A stretch of DNA of 64,000 nt, from contig NZ_JFHD01000022.1 in NCBI RefSeq assembly GCF_000698575.1, positions 38,143-102,142 on the forward strand, given 5' to 3'. The number at the start of each line of letters is the position of its first letter. Position 1 is the stretch's first letter. Under the pieces are notes generated by a model. The model did no database searches. It saw only the letters and a program-made list of their open reading frames with translations, and was not told the origin of the DNA. This DNA is from Caballeronia zhejiangensis. Its GTDB lineage: Bacteria > Pseudomonadota > Gammaproteobacteria > Burkholderiales > Burkholderiaceae. Position numbers and translations under genes: made by a program. Positions 44,804 through 54,112 of the stretch are shown here, piece after piece.

Positions 44804-45555
44804 GCGGCTTCCAGACGTTGTTCTACAAGGAGCTGCTGCGCTTCTGGAAGGTTTCGTTTCAGACGGTCCTCGCGCCGATCGTGACGGCGCTTCTGTACCT
44901 GACGATCTTCGGTCATGCGCTTTCCGGCCGCGTCGAGGTGTATCCCGGCGTCGGTTATACGAGTTTTCTCGTGCCCGGCCTCGTGATGATGAGCGTGCTG
45001 CAGAACGCGTTCGCGAACAGTTCGTCGTCGCTGATCCAGTCGAAGATCACCGGCAATCTGGTGTTCGTGCTGCTGCCGCCGATCGCGCATTGGGAGATGT
45101 TCTTTGCGTATGTGCTGGCGTCGGTCGTGCGCGGCCTGTGCGTCGGCTTCGGCGTGTTCGTCGTGACGATATGGTTCATCCCGATGTCGTTTTCCGCGCC
45201 GCTCTACATCATTGCGTTCGCGATCCTCGGTTCGGGCATTCTCGGCACGCTGGGTCTGATCGCGGGCATCTGGGCCGACAAGTTCGACCAGCTGGCCGCG
45301 TTCCAGAACTTCCTCATCATGCCGCTCACGTTTCTTTCAGGCGTGTTCTACTCGACACATACGCTGCCGCCCGTGTGGCGCGCGGTGTCGCATCTGAACC
45401 CGTTTTTCTACATGATCGACGGCTTTCGCTATGGCTTCTTCGGCCTGTCCGACGTGAATCCGTTGATGAGCCTCGGCATCGTCGGCGGATTTTTGGCCGT
45501 GCTGGCGTTGATCGCCGTGCGACTGCTCGCGAGCGGCTACAAGCTGCGTCACTAA
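44800..45555 (+). CDS. ABC-2 type transporter permease (YadH-like)
   Basis: This 251-residue permease has six hydrophobic segments and the ABC-2 signature region near its end (FLIMPLTFLSGVFYSTHTLP, then FFYMIDGFRYG). It is translationally coupled to the ATPase gene by ATGA overlap. The substrate is unknown; placement among envelope genes suggests an envelope component. Confidence 0.9.
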   Translation: MSGFQTLFYKELLRFWKVSFQTVLAPIVTALLYLTIFGHALSGRVEVYPGVGYTSFLVPGLVMMSVLQNAFANSSSSLIQSKITGNLVFVLLPPIAHWEMFFAYVLASVVRGLCVGFGVFVVTIWFIPMSFSAPLYIIAFAILGSGILGTLGLIAGIWADKFDQLAAFQNFLIMPLTFLSGVFYSTHTLPPVWRAVSHLNPFFYMIDGFRYGFFGLSDVNPLMSLGIVGGFLAVLALIAVRLLASGYKLRH

Positions 45556-45575
45556 TTCTCAAGGAGACTTCCACC

Positions 45576-45815
45576 ATGTTGCCGACTCCGGAGCAGGTGA
45601 AGGATTACATCGCCAAAGGCCTCGCTTGCCAGCATTTGGAAGTGGAGGGCGACGGCCAGCATTTTTTCGCGACCATCGTGAGCGACGCGTTCGTCGGCAA
45701 GCGGCTGATCGCGCGTCATCAACTGGTTTATGCGGCGCTCGGCGAGCGCATGAAACAGGAGATTCATGCACTCAGCATGAAGACCCTGACCCCCGACGAG
45801 TGGAAATCGGCCTGA
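45576..45815 (+). CDS. ibaG: BolA family protein IbaG
   Basis: This 79-residue BolA-like protein has the core RHQLVYAALGERM and the histidine and cysteine (GLACQHLEVEG) that could bind Fe-S clusters with glutaredoxin partners. The position directly before murA matches E. coli, where ibaG (formerly yrbA) precedes murA after the mla genes. AAGGAG precedes the ATG. Confidence 0.9.
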   Translation: MLPTPEQVKDYIAKGLACQHLEVEGDGQHFFATIVSDAFVGKRLIARHQLVYAALGERMKQEIHALSMKTLTPDEWKSA

Positions 45816-45966
45816 GTCCACCCGGCGAAGCCAAATCAGGTCATACGACTCAACACACGTAACACCGGCATCACCGGAAAGACAAAGGCAGTAAAGAGTG
45901 CGATTCATTCAAGACAACGGCGGCGCTGAAAAGGGCACCGCAGGCAGCTCGGTCGAAGGACAAGCC

Positions 45967-47238
45967 ATGGATAAACTGGTCATCACGGGAGGCGCGAAGC
46001 TCTCCGGCGAAATCACCGTTTCGGGTGCGAAGAACGCGGCGCTGCCGATTCTTTGCGCAAGCCTTCTCACCGCCGACGACGTCCATCTGTCGAACGTGCC
46101 GAATCTTCAGGACGTTCGCACGATGGTCAAGCTGTTGCGCCAGATGGGCGTACAGTCCGAAGTGTCCGGCGACGGGCGCGTGAACCTCAACGCGTCGAAG
46201 GTCGACAAGCTCGTCGCGCCGTACGAAATGGTCAAGACGATGCGCGCGTCGATTCTCGTGCTCGGTCCGCTCGTCGCGCGCTTCGGCGAAGCGAAGGTGT
46301 CGCTGCCCGGCGGCTGCGCGATCGGCGCGCGTCCGGTCGATCAGCACATCAAGGGCCTGCAGGCGATGGGCGCCGAGATCAACATCGAGCACGGCTTCAT
46401 CGAAGCGCGCGCGAAGCGTCTGAAGGGCGCGCGCATCATCACCGACATGATCACCGTCACCGGCACCGAGAACCTGCTAATGGCGGCGGTGCTGGCCGAC
46501 GGCGAGACGGTCATCGAGAACGCCGCGCGCGAACCCGAAGTGAGCGACCTCGCGCATCTGCTCGTGAAGATGGGCGCGAAGATCGACGGCATCGGCACCG
46601 ACCGTCTCGTGATTCAGGGCGTCGACAAGCTGCACGGCGCGAAGCACGGCGTCGTGCCGGACCGCATTGAAGCGGGCACGTTCCTGTGCGCGGTCGCGGC
46701 CGCGGGCGGCGACGTCACGCTGCGTCGCGTGAGCTCGCATCTGCTCGACGCCGTGACGGCGAAGCTGCGCGAAGCCGGCGTGACGATCGAGGAAGGCGAC
46801 GACTGGATGCGCGTGCGTATGGGCAAGCGCGCCGAAGCGGTGAATATCCGCACGTCCGAATACCCGGCGTTCCCGACCGACATGCAGGCGCAGTTCATGG
46901 CGCTCAACACGATCGCGAAGGGCACGTCGCAAGTCGTCGAGACGATCTTCGAGAACCGCTTCATGCACGTTCAGGAGCTGAATCGTCTGGGCGCGAGCAT
47001 CACCATCGACGGCAACACGGCGCTCATCGCCGGCGTCGAGAAGCTGTCCGGCGCGAAGGTCATGGCGACCGATCTGCGCGCGTCGGCGAGTCTCGTGATC
47101 GCGGCGATGTGCGCGGACGGCGAAACGCTGATCGACCGCATCTACCATCTGGATCGCGGCTACGACCGCATGGAATCGAAGCTGACGGCGGTCGGCGCGA
47201 ACGTGCGCCGCATCAAGGGCAGCGGGAGCGAGCAATGA
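45967..47238 (+). CDS. murA: UDP-N-acetylglucosamine 1-carboxyvinyltransferase
   Basis: This 423-residue enzyme performs the first committed step of peptidoglycan synthesis, transferring enolpyruvate to UDP-GlcNAc. The fosfomycin-reactive cysteine lies in LPGGCAIGARPVDQH, and the substrate loop SGAKNAALPIL is near the N-terminus. The start MDKLVITGG at 45967 matches E. coli. A GTG at 45898 would add 23 residues and remains possible. Its stop overlaps hisG. Confidence 0.95.
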   Translation: MDKLVITGGAKLSGEITVSGAKNAALPILCASLLTADDVHLSNVPNLQDVRTMVKLLRQMGVQSEVSGDGRVNLNASKVDKLVAPYEMVKTMRASILVLGPLVARFGEAKVSLPGGCAIGARPVDQHIKGLQAMGAEINIEHGFIEARAKRLKGARIITDMITVTGTENLLMAAVLADGETVIENAAREPEVSDLAHLLVKMGAKIDGIGTDRLVIQGVDKLHGAKHGVVPDRIEAGTFLCAVAAAGGDVTLRRVSSHLLDAVTAKLREAGVTIEEGDDWMRVRMGKRAEAVNIRTSEYPAFPTDMQAQFMALNTIAKGTSQVVETIFENRFMHVQELNRLGASITIDGNTALIAGVEKLSGAKVMATDLRASASLVIAAMCADGETLIDRIYHLDRGYDRMESKLTAVGANVRRIKGSGSEQ

Positions 47239-47927
47239 GTTCGCTGCCGCAGACGTCGTCGTCGGTGCAGCCGAGCGCGACCCTCACGCTCGCGTTGTCG
47301 AAAGGGCGTATCTTCGAGGAGACGCTGCCGCTGCTCGCCGCCGCGGGCGTGCAGGTGGCCGAAGATCCGGAAAGCTCGCGCAAACTGATCCTTCCGACGA
47401 CGAATCCGAATCTGCGCGTGATCATCGTGCGCGCGACCGATGTGCCGACTTACGTCGAGTACGGCGCGGCCGATTTCGGCGTCGCGGGTAAGGACGTGCT
47501 GATCGAGCACGGCGGCAGCGGCCTGTATCAGCCGGTCGATCTCGATATCGCGCGCTGCCGTATGTCGGTGGCCGTGAAGAACGGGTTCGACTATGCGAGC
47601 GCGGTGCGCCAGGGCGCGCGTCTGAAGGTCGCGACGAAGTACACGGAGACCGCGCGTCAGCATTTCGCGGCGAAGGGCGTGCACGTCGATCTGATCAAGC
47701 TGTACGGATCGATGGAACTCGCGCCGCTCGTCGGCCTGGCCGATGCGATCGTCGATCTGGTCAGCTCGGGCGGCACGCTGCGGGCGAACAATCTCGTCGA
47801 AGTCGAAGAGATCATGCAGATTTCCTCGCGCCTCGTCGTGAATCAGGCGGCGCTGAAGCTGAAGCGCGCGGCGCTCAAGCCGTTCCTCGACGCGTTCGAG
47901 CGCGCGACGGTCAGCAAGGGAAATTAG
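47235..47927 (+). CDS. hisG: ATP phosphoribosyltransferase, short form HisG
   Basis: This 230-residue protein catalyses the first step of histidine synthesis. It is the short form, lacking the C-terminal regulatory domain, and so should need HisZ, which is not in this window. The motifs TLALSKGRIFEETLP and the PRPP loop DAIVDLVSSGGTLRAN are present. The ATG overlaps the murA stop, and no histidine leader peptide is seen. Confidence 0.95.
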   Translation: MSSLPQTSSSVQPSATLTLALSKGRIFEETLPLLAAAGVQVAEDPESSRKLILPTTNPNLRVIIVRATDVPTYVEYGAADFGVAGKDVLIEHGGSGLYQPVDLDIARCRMSVAVKNGFDYASAVRQGARLKVATKYTETARQHFAAKGVHVDLIKLYGSMELAPLVGLADAIVDLVSSGGTLRANNLVEVEEIMQISSRLVVNQAALKLKRAALKPFLDAFERATVSKGN

Positions 47928-47973
47928 GCGGGCCGCACGACGCGGCGCGCCAACAGCAAAACGGAAAACCAGC

Positions 47974-49296
47974 ATGTCTATCAAGATTCGCAAACTCGAT
48001 TCCAGCGCCGACGGTTTCCAGAAGGCGCTGCGTGCGGTCCTCGCGTTCGAAGCGAGCGAGGATGAGGCGATCGAGCGCTCGGTCGCGCAGATTCTCGCGG
48101 ACGTGAAGGCGCGCGGCGACGAAGCCGTGCTCGAATACACCAACAAGTTCGATCGTCTGAAGGCGGACAGCGTCGCGGCGCTCGAACTGCCGCTCTCGGA
48201 GATGGAAGCCGCGCTCGAAGGGCTCGGACCGAAGCGCCGCGCGGCGCTCGAAGCGGCGGCGGCGCGCGTGCGCGGCTATCACGAGAAGCAGCGCATCGAA
48301 TGCGGCAGCCATAGCTGGCACTACACCGAAGCCGACGGCACCGTGCTCGGCCAGAAGGTCACGCCGCTCGATCGCGCGGGCATCTATGTGCCGGGCGGCA
48401 AGGCGGCGTATCCGTCGTCCGTGCTGATGAACGCGATTCCGGCGCGCGTGGCGGGCGTGAAGGAAATCGTGATGGTCGTGCCGACGCCCGATGGCGTGAA
48501 AAATCCGCTGGTGCTCGCGGCGGCGCTGCTCGGCGGCGTGGATCGCGTGTTCACGATCGGCGGCGCGCAAGCGGTGGCCGCGCTCGCGTACGGCACGCAA
48601 AGCGTGCCTGCCGTCGACAAGATTTGCGGTCCGGGTAACGCGTATGTCGCGTCGGCGAAGCGGCGCGTGTTCGGTACGGTCGGCATCGACATGATCGCGG
48701 GGCCGTCCGAAATTCTCGTGATCTGCGACGCCACCACCGATCCGCGCTGGGTCGCGATGGACCTCTTCTCGCAGGCCGAGCACGACGAGCTCGCGCAATC
48801 CATTCTGCTGTGCCCGGACGACGACTTCATCCAGCGCGTGGAAGACGCGATCGTCGAGCTGCTGCCGGCGATGCCGCGTCGCGACGTCATCCAGCGCTCG
48901 CTCGAAGATCGCGGCGCGCTCATCAAGGTGAAGGACATGGCCGAGGCGTGCGCGATCGCCAACGATATCGCGCCGGAGCATCTTGAGATTTCCGCGCTCG
49001 ATCCGCATCAGTGGGCCGCGCAAATTCACAACGCAGGCGCGATGTTCCTCGGCCGCTACACGAGCGAAAGCCTCGGCGATTACTGCGCGGGCCCGAACCA
49101 CGTATTGCCGACGTCGCGCACCGCGCGCTTCTCGTCGCCGCTCGGCGTCTACGACTTCATGAAGCGTTCGAGCGTGATCGAAGTGAGCGCGGACGGCGCG
49201 CAGACGCTCGGCGAAATCGCGGCGGAACTGGCGTACGGCGAAGGCCTGCAGGCGCACGCGAAGAGCGCCGAATACCGGATGAAAAAAGTCGGCTGA
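47974..49296 (+). CDS. hisD: Histidinol dehydrogenase
   Basis: This 440-residue zinc enzyme oxidises histidinol to histidine in the last two steps. The motifs IYVPGGKAAYPSSVLMN, DKICGPGNAYV, the zinc/catalytic segment QAEHDELAQS and GPNHVLPT are visible. The length is normal. Confidence 0.96.
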   Translation: MSIKIRKLDSSADGFQKALRAVLAFEASEDEAIERSVAQILADVKARGDEAVLEYTNKFDRLKADSVAALELPLSEMEAALEGLGPKRRAALEAAAARVRGYHEKQRIECGSHSWHYTEADGTVLGQKVTPLDRAGIYVPGGKAAYPSSVLMNAIPARVAGVKEIVMVVPTPDGVKNPLVLAAALLGGVDRVFTIGGAQAVAALAYGTQSVPAVDKICGPGNAYVASAKRRVFGTVGIDMIAGPSEILVICDATTDPRWVAMDLFSQAEHDELAQSILLCPDDDFIQRVEDAIVELLPAMPRRDVIQRSLEDRGALIKVKDMAEACAIANDIAPEHLEISALDPHQWAAQIHNAGAMFLGRYTSESLGDYCAGPNHVLPTSRTARFSSPLGVYDFMKRSSVIEVSADGAQTLGEIAAELAYGEGLQAHAKSAEYRMKKVG

Positions 49297-49321
49297 AGCG
49301 AAAACCGGCCCGAATGAACGA

Positions 49322-49365
49322 GGCGGCCTGAGAGCCGCCACCCGAACCGGCGAGAGAGACGCCGG
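49322..49365 (+). repeat. Two tandem hairpins in the hisD-hisC spacer
   Basis: GGCGGC/GCCGCC (49322-49327 and 49334-49339, loop CTGAGA) is followed by CCGGCG/CGCCGG (49347-49352 and 49360-49365, loop AGAGAGA). The second ends six bases before the hisC ATG and holds or flanks its ribosome-binding region. No T run is present. Confidence 0.55.
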
Positions 49366-49371
49366 GAAAAC

Positions 49372-50448
49372 ATGACGACATCACAAGACATCATCCGACC
49401 CGACGTCCTCGCGATGACGAGCTATCCCGTGCCCGATGCCACGGGCCTCATCAAGCTCGACGCGATGGAAAATCCCTACACGCTGCCCGTCGACCTCGCC
49501 AAAGCATTGGGCGAGCATCTCGCGGGCGTCGCGCTGAACCGTTATCCCGCGCCGCGTCCGGCGGAATTGCTCGCCAAGATCAAGCGCACGATGAACGTGC
49601 CCGACGCCTGCGACGTGCTGCTCGGCAACGGTTCGGACGAGCTCATCAGCATGATGTCGGTCGCGTGCTCGAAGCCGGGCGCGAAGGTCGTCGCGCCGGT
49701 GCCGGGCTTCGTGATGTACGAAATGTCGGCGAAATTCGCGCATCTCGAGTTCATCGGTGTGCCGCTGAAGGCCGACTTCACGCTCGACGCCGACGCGCTC
49801 GTCGCCGCCATCGATGAGCACGCGCCGGCGCTCGTCTATCTGGCGTATCCGAACAACCCGACCGGCACGCTCTACGACGACGCCGACATCGAACGCGTGA
49901 TCGCCGCGTCGAAGAAGAGTCTCGTCGTGATCGACGAGGCGTATCAGCCGTTCGCCGAAAAAAGCTGGATGCCGCGCGCGGCGGAGTTCGACAACGTCGT
50001 CGTGATGCGGACTGTCTCGAAGCTCGGGCTCGCGGGCATCCGTCTCGGCTACATGGCGGGCCGGCCCTCGTGGATCACGCAGTTCGACAAAGTGCGCCCG
50101 CCGTACAACATCAACGTGCTGACGCAGGCCACGGCCGATTTCCTGCTCGATCACGTCGACGTGCTCGACGCTCAAGCGGCCGAACTGCGCGCGCAACGCA
50201 CGAAACTCGCACGCGAAGTGGCGGCGCTGCCCGGCATGACGGTATTCCCGAGCGCGGGCAATTTCCTGCTCGTGCGCGTTCCGGACGCCGCCGTTGCTTT
50301 CGAAACCCTTCTGACTTCGCGGGTTTTGGTAAAAAACGTGGGTAAAATGCACCCATTGCTGGCTAACTGCGTGCGTTTGACGGTCGGCTCTGCCGAAGAA
50401 AACGCGCAAATGGTCGCCGCGCTCAAGAAGCTCCCCACTCTCGATTAA
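49372..50448 (+). CDS. hisC: Histidinol-phosphate aminotransferase
   Basis: This 358-residue fold-type I PLP enzyme has the motifs LLGNGSDELI, YPNNPTGTLY, VIDEAYQPF and the cofactor lysine in TVSKLGLAGIRLGY. It converts imidazole acetol phosphate to histidinol phosphate. It is sixteen bases upstream of hisB. Confidence 0.95.
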   Translation: MTTSQDIIRPDVLAMTSYPVPDATGLIKLDAMENPYTLPVDLAKALGEHLAGVALNRYPAPRPAELLAKIKRTMNVPDACDVLLGNGSDELISMMSVACSKPGAKVVAPVPGFVMYEMSAKFAHLEFIGVPLKADFTLDADALVAAIDEHAPALVYLAYPNNPTGTLYDDADIERVIAASKKSLVVIDEAYQPFAEKSWMPRAAEFDNVVVMRTVSKLGLAGIRLGYMAGRPSWITQFDKVRPPYNINVLTQATADFLLDHVDVLDAQAAELRAQRTKLAREVAALPGMTVFPSAGNFLLVRVPDAAVAFETLLTSRVLVKNVGKMHPLLANCVRLTVGSAEENAQMVAALKKLPTLD

Positions 50449-50464
50449 GTCTCAAGGAATCACC

Positions 50465-51052
50465 ATGCGTATTGCGGAAGTCGTTCGCAACACCAGCGAA
50501 ACGCAGATCCGTGTGAAGCTCGATCTGGACGGCACCGGCAAGCAGAAGCTCGCCACCGGCGTCCCGTTCCTCGATCACATGCTCGACCAGATTGCCCGTC
50601 ACGGGCTCATCGATCTCGACATCGAAGCGCATGGCGACCTCCATATCGACGATCACCATACGGTAGAAGACACCGGCATCACGCTCGGAATGGCCATCGC
50701 GAAGGCCATCGGCGACCGCAAGGGCATTCGCCGTTACGGGCATTCGTACGTACCGCTCGACGAAGCGCTGTCGCGCGTCGTCATCGATTTTTCGGGGCGT
50801 CCGGGGCTCGAGTTCCATGTGCCGTTCACGCGCGCGCGCATCGGCACGTTCGACGTCGATCTGACCATCGAATTCTTCCGCGGATTCGTGAATCACGCCG
50901 GCGTGACGCTGCATATCGACAACCTGCGCGGCATCAACGCGCATCATCAGGTCGAAACCGTGTTCAAGGCGTTCGGCCGCGCGCTGCGCATGGCGTGCGA
51001 AGTCGACGAGCGCGCGGCGGGGCAGATTCCGTCCACCAAAGGCAGTCTCTAA
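50465..51052 (+). CDS. hisB: Imidazoleglycerol-phosphate dehydratase
   Basis: This 195-residue monofunctional HisB lacks the phosphatase domain of the enterobacterial fusion. The metal-binding DDHHTVEDTGI and NAHHQVE motifs are present. The phosphatase function must be encoded elsewhere. Confidence 0.96.
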   Translation: MRIAEVVRNTSETQIRVKLDLDGTGKQKLATGVPFLDHMLDQIARHGLIDLDIEAHGDLHIDDHHTVEDTGITLGMAIAKAIGDRKGIRRYGHSYVPLDEALSRVVIDFSGRPGLEFHVPFTRARIGTFDVDLTIEFFRGFVNHAGVTLHIDNLRGINAHHQVETVFKAFGRALRMACEVDERAAGQIPSTKGSL

Positions 51053-51093
51053 GCCGACTGACCGGTTCGGCGCGTTGCTGCGCCGGAAAAAAG

Positions 51094-51714
51094 ATGGATT
51101 TGTTCAAGTCGTTTATCTCATTGCTCGCGCTGATCAACCCGATCGGCGCGATACCGTTTTTTCTCAGCCTGACCTCGCAGCAATCCGATCTCGAAAGACG
51201 CAACACGATTCGCGTCGCTTCGATTTCAGTCTTCTGCGTGATCGCGGTGACGGCGCTGCTCGGCCAGCAGATCATCGCGTTCTTCGGGATTTCGGTCGGG
51301 TCGTTCGAAGTGGGCGGCGGCATCATCATGCTGCTCATGGCGATCAGCATGTTGAACGCGCAGGTCGGCAATGCGCGTTCGACGCCGGAAGAACGCATGG
51401 AAGCCGAGGAGCGCAATAGCATCGCGGTCGTGCCGCTCGCGATTCCGCTGCTCACCGGTCCCGGCTCGATCAGCACGGTGATCGTCTATGCTGCGAATGC
51501 GCAACACTGGTACGACCGCTTCGGGCTCGTCGTGCTGGGCGCGATCATCGCGGGGCTGTGCTTCGGCGCGCTGAATCTCGCCGAGCCGATCGCGCGCGTC
51601 GTCGGGCGCACGGGAATCAACATCGGCACGCGTCTCATGGGTTTGATGTTGTCCGCATTGGCGGTGGAGTTCATCGTCGACGGGTTGAAGGCCTTGATGC
51701 CATCTTTGAAATGA
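51094..51714 (+). CDS. MarC family integral membrane protein (YchE-like)
   Basis: This 206-residue protein has six hydrophobic segments and the MarC/YhgN signature (LALINPIGAIPFFLSLT and IPLLTGPGSISTVI). No transported substrate is established for the family. It sits between hisB and hisH, and its stop overlaps the hisH ATG, so it is translated as part of the histidine operon. A link to histidine synthesis is not implied by the family. Confidence 0.92.
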   Translation: MDLFKSFISLLALINPIGAIPFFLSLTSQQSDLERRNTIRVASISVFCVIAVTALLGQQIIAFFGISVGSFEVGGGIIMLLMAISMLNAQVGNARSTPEERMEAEERNSIAVVPLAIPLLTGPGSISTVIVYAANAQHWYDRFGLVVLGAIIAGLCFGALNLAEPIARVVGRTGINIGTRLMGLMLSALAVEFIVDGLKALMPSLK

Positions 51715-52352
51715 ATACTTCGATTGCGATTGTTGATTACGGAATGGGCAACCTGCGCTCGGTCTACCAGGCGCTGAAGAAGGCTGCACCCGAAGCGAAC
51801 GTGGCGATCGTCGATCAGCCGCAAGGCATTCACGCGGCGGATCGCGTCGTGCTGCCGGGCCAGGGCGCGATGCGCGACTGCATGGGGCATCTCGCCGAAT
51901 CCGGTTTGCAGGAAGCGGTGATGCAGGCGGCGCGCGAAAAGCCGATGCTCGGCGTGTGCGTCGGCGAGCAGATGCTCTTCGACTGGAGCGAGGAAGGCGA
52001 CACGAAGGGCCTCGGTCTTCTGCCCGGCAAGGTCGTGCGCTTCCAGCTCGACGGTCTGCTGCAGGACGACGGCTCGCGCTTCAAGGTGCCGCAAATGGGC
52101 TGGAATCGCGTGCGTCAGACACAGGCGCATCCGGTCTGGGACGGCGTCGCGGACGGCGCGTTCTTCTACTTCGTCCACAGCTACTACGTGGTGCCGGACA
52201 ATCCGGCTCACACATCCGGCGAAACCGTGTACGGCAGCGCGTTCACGTCGGCGGTTGCGCGCGACAATATCTTCGCGACCCAATTCCACCCCGAAAAGAG
52301 CGCGGACGCAGGATTGCGTCTCTATCGCAATTTCGTGCACTGGAACCCGTGA
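51711..52352 (+). CDS. hisH: Imidazole glycerol phosphate synthase, glutamine amidotransferase subunit
   Basis: This 213-residue class I amidotransferase supplies ammonia to HisF. The nucleophile lies in GVCVGEQM. The catalytic His/Glu pair is in FATQFHPEKS, and the oxyanion segment LPGQGAMRDC is present. The start overlaps the preceding marC-type gene. Confidence 0.95.
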   Translation: MNTSIAIVDYGMGNLRSVYQALKKAAPEANVAIVDQPQGIHAADRVVLPGQGAMRDCMGHLAESGLQEAVMQAAREKPMLGVCVGEQMLFDWSEEGDTKGLGLLPGKVVRFQLDGLLQDDGSRFKVPQMGWNRVRQTQAHPVWDGVADGAFFYFVHSYYVVPDNPAHTSGETVYGSAFTSAVARDNIFATQFHPEKSADAGLRLYRNFVHWNP

Positions 52353-52504
52353 AATACCGTGCCCGCTAGCGTTTTCGCCTATTACTACGGGCGCATGACC
52401 GTTGCAAGACTTGTACTACACTAGCGAGACGGCCCGCGGCACAGGCACGAAAGACCGCACGCGCGCCGTTTTGATCAACTTCACCCAGAAAATACGCGAT
52501 ACCT

Positions 52505-53257
52505 ATGCTGCTCATTCCGGCCATCGATCTTAAGGACGGTCAGTGCGTGCGCCTCAAGCAGGGCGATATGGACCAGGCGACCATTTTTTCAGAGGATCCG
52601 GCGGCCATGGCCCGACATTGGGTCGATCGCGGCGCACGGCGATTGCATCTGGTCGATCTGAACGGCGCGTTCGCCGGCAAGCCCAGAAACGGCGACGCGA
52701 TCCGCGCGATCCTCGATGAAGTCGGCAGCGAGATTCCCGTGCAGTTGGGCGGCGGCATCCGCGATCTGGAAACCATCGAGCGCTATCTGGACGACGGCCT
52801 GTCGTACATCATCATCGGCACGGCGGCGGTGAAGAATCCGGGCTTCCTGCAGGACGCGTGCAGCGCGTTCGGGGGACACATCATCGTCGGGCTGGACGCG
52901 AAGGACGGCAAGGTCGCGACGGACGGCTGGAGCAAGCTCACCGGTCACGAGGTCGTCGATCTCGGCCGCAAGTTCGAAGACTACGGCTGCGAATCGATCA
53001 TCTACACGGACATCGGTCGCGACGGCATGCTTCAGGGCCTCAACCTCGAAGCGACGGTGCGTCTCGCGCGGGCGGTGAAGATTCCGGTGATTGCGAGCGG
53101 CGGGCTGTCGAGCATCGCGGACATCGAATCGCTCTGCGAAGTCGAGGACGAAGGCATCGAAGGCGTGATCTGCGGCCGCGCGATCTACTCCGGCGATCTC
53201 GATTTCAAGGCCGCCCAGACCCGCGCCGACGCGCTGCGCGAGGCCGACGGCGCCTGA
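52505..53257 (+). CDS. hisA: ProFAR isomerase HisA
   Basis: This 250-residue TIM-barrel isomerase has catalytic aspartates in PAIDLKDGQCVRLKQGD and YTDIGRDGMLQG and the phosphate-binding QLGGGIRD. A 152-base spacer separates it from hisH, unusually long for this operon, and may hold an internal promoter. I found no convincing box pair there. Confidence 0.95.
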   Translation: MLLIPAIDLKDGQCVRLKQGDMDQATIFSEDPAAMARHWVDRGARRLHLVDLNGAFAGKPRNGDAIRAILDEVGSEIPVQLGGGIRDLETIERYLDDGLSYIIIGTAAVKNPGFLQDACSAFGGHIIVGLDAKDGKVATDGWSKLTGHEVVDLGRKFEDYGCESIIYTDIGRDGMLQGLNLEATVRLARAVKIPVIASGGLSSIADIESLCEVEDEGIEGVICGRAIYSGDLDFKAAQTRADALREADGA

Positions 53258-53334
53258 TACGCCCGAGCGCGAGCACATCTGAGCAGCACTCCGGGCGGCC
53301 GCGGCGCCGCCCTTACTCCGTAAGTGGCAAGAAC

Positions 53335-54108
53335 ATGGCTCTCGCAAAACGCATCATTCCCTGTCTCGACGTGACCGCCGGCCGCGTCGTGAAGGGCGTC
53401 AATTTCGTCGAACTGCGCGACGCGGGCGATCCCGTCGAAATCGCGCGGCGTTACGACGATCAGGGCGCCGACGAACTCACGTTCCTCGATATCACCGCGA
53501 CTTCCGATCAACGCGATCTCATTCTGCCGATCATCGAATCGGTGGCGTCGCAGGTGTTCATTCCGCTGACGGTCGGCGGCGGCGTGCGCGCGGTCGAAGA
53601 CGTGCGGCGTCTGCTCAACGCGGGCGCGGACAAGATCAGCATGAATTCGTCGGCGGTCGCGAATCCGCAACTCGTGCGCGACGCGTCGGACAAGCACGGC
53701 TCGCAGTGCATCGTCGTCGCGATCGATGCGAAACGCGTGTCGGCCGAAGGCGAAACGCCGCGCTGGGAAGTCTTTACGCACGGCGGCCGCAAGGCGACGG
53801 GCATCGACGCGATCGAATGGGCGCGCAAGATGGCCGAATTCGGCGCGGGCGAAATCCTGCTCACCAGCATGGATCGTGACGGCACCAAAGCCGGCTTCGA
53901 TCTCGCGTTGACGCGCGCCGTGTCGGACGCGGTGCCGGTGCCGGTGATCGCGTCGGGCGGCGTCGGATCGTTGCAGCATCTGGCGGATGGCATCGTCGAA
54001 GGTCACGCGGACGCGGTGCTTGCCGCGAGCATCTTCCACTACGGCGAGCACACCGTCGGCGAAGCGAAGCGCTTCATGGCCGATCACGGCATTTCGGTGA
54101 GGACTTGA
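53335..54108 (+). CDS. hisF: Imidazole glycerol phosphate synthase cyclase subunit
   Basis: This 257-residue TIM barrel is homologous to HisA. The catalytic aspartates are in IPCLDVTAGRVVKG and TSMDRDGTKAG. It joins PRFAR and HisH-derived ammonia to give IGP and AICAR. It is four bases before hisI. Confidence 0.96.
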   Translation: MALAKRIIPCLDVTAGRVVKGVNFVELRDAGDPVEIARRYDDQGADELTFLDITATSDQRDLILPIIESVASQVFIPLTVGGGVRAVEDVRRLLNAGADKISMNSSAVANPQLVRDASDKHGSQCIVVAIDAKRVSAEGETPRWEVFTHGGRKATGIDAIEWARKMAEFGAGEILLTSMDRDGTKAGFDLALTRAVSDAVPVPVIASGGVGSLQHLADGIVEGHADAVLAASIFHYGEHTVGEAKRFMADHGISVRT

Positions 54109-54112
54109 AACC

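Noticed and set aside
47180..47240. Search for a histidine leader peptide and attenuator before hisG
   Set aside because: hisG starts inside the murA stop codon; there is no leader and no run of His codons.
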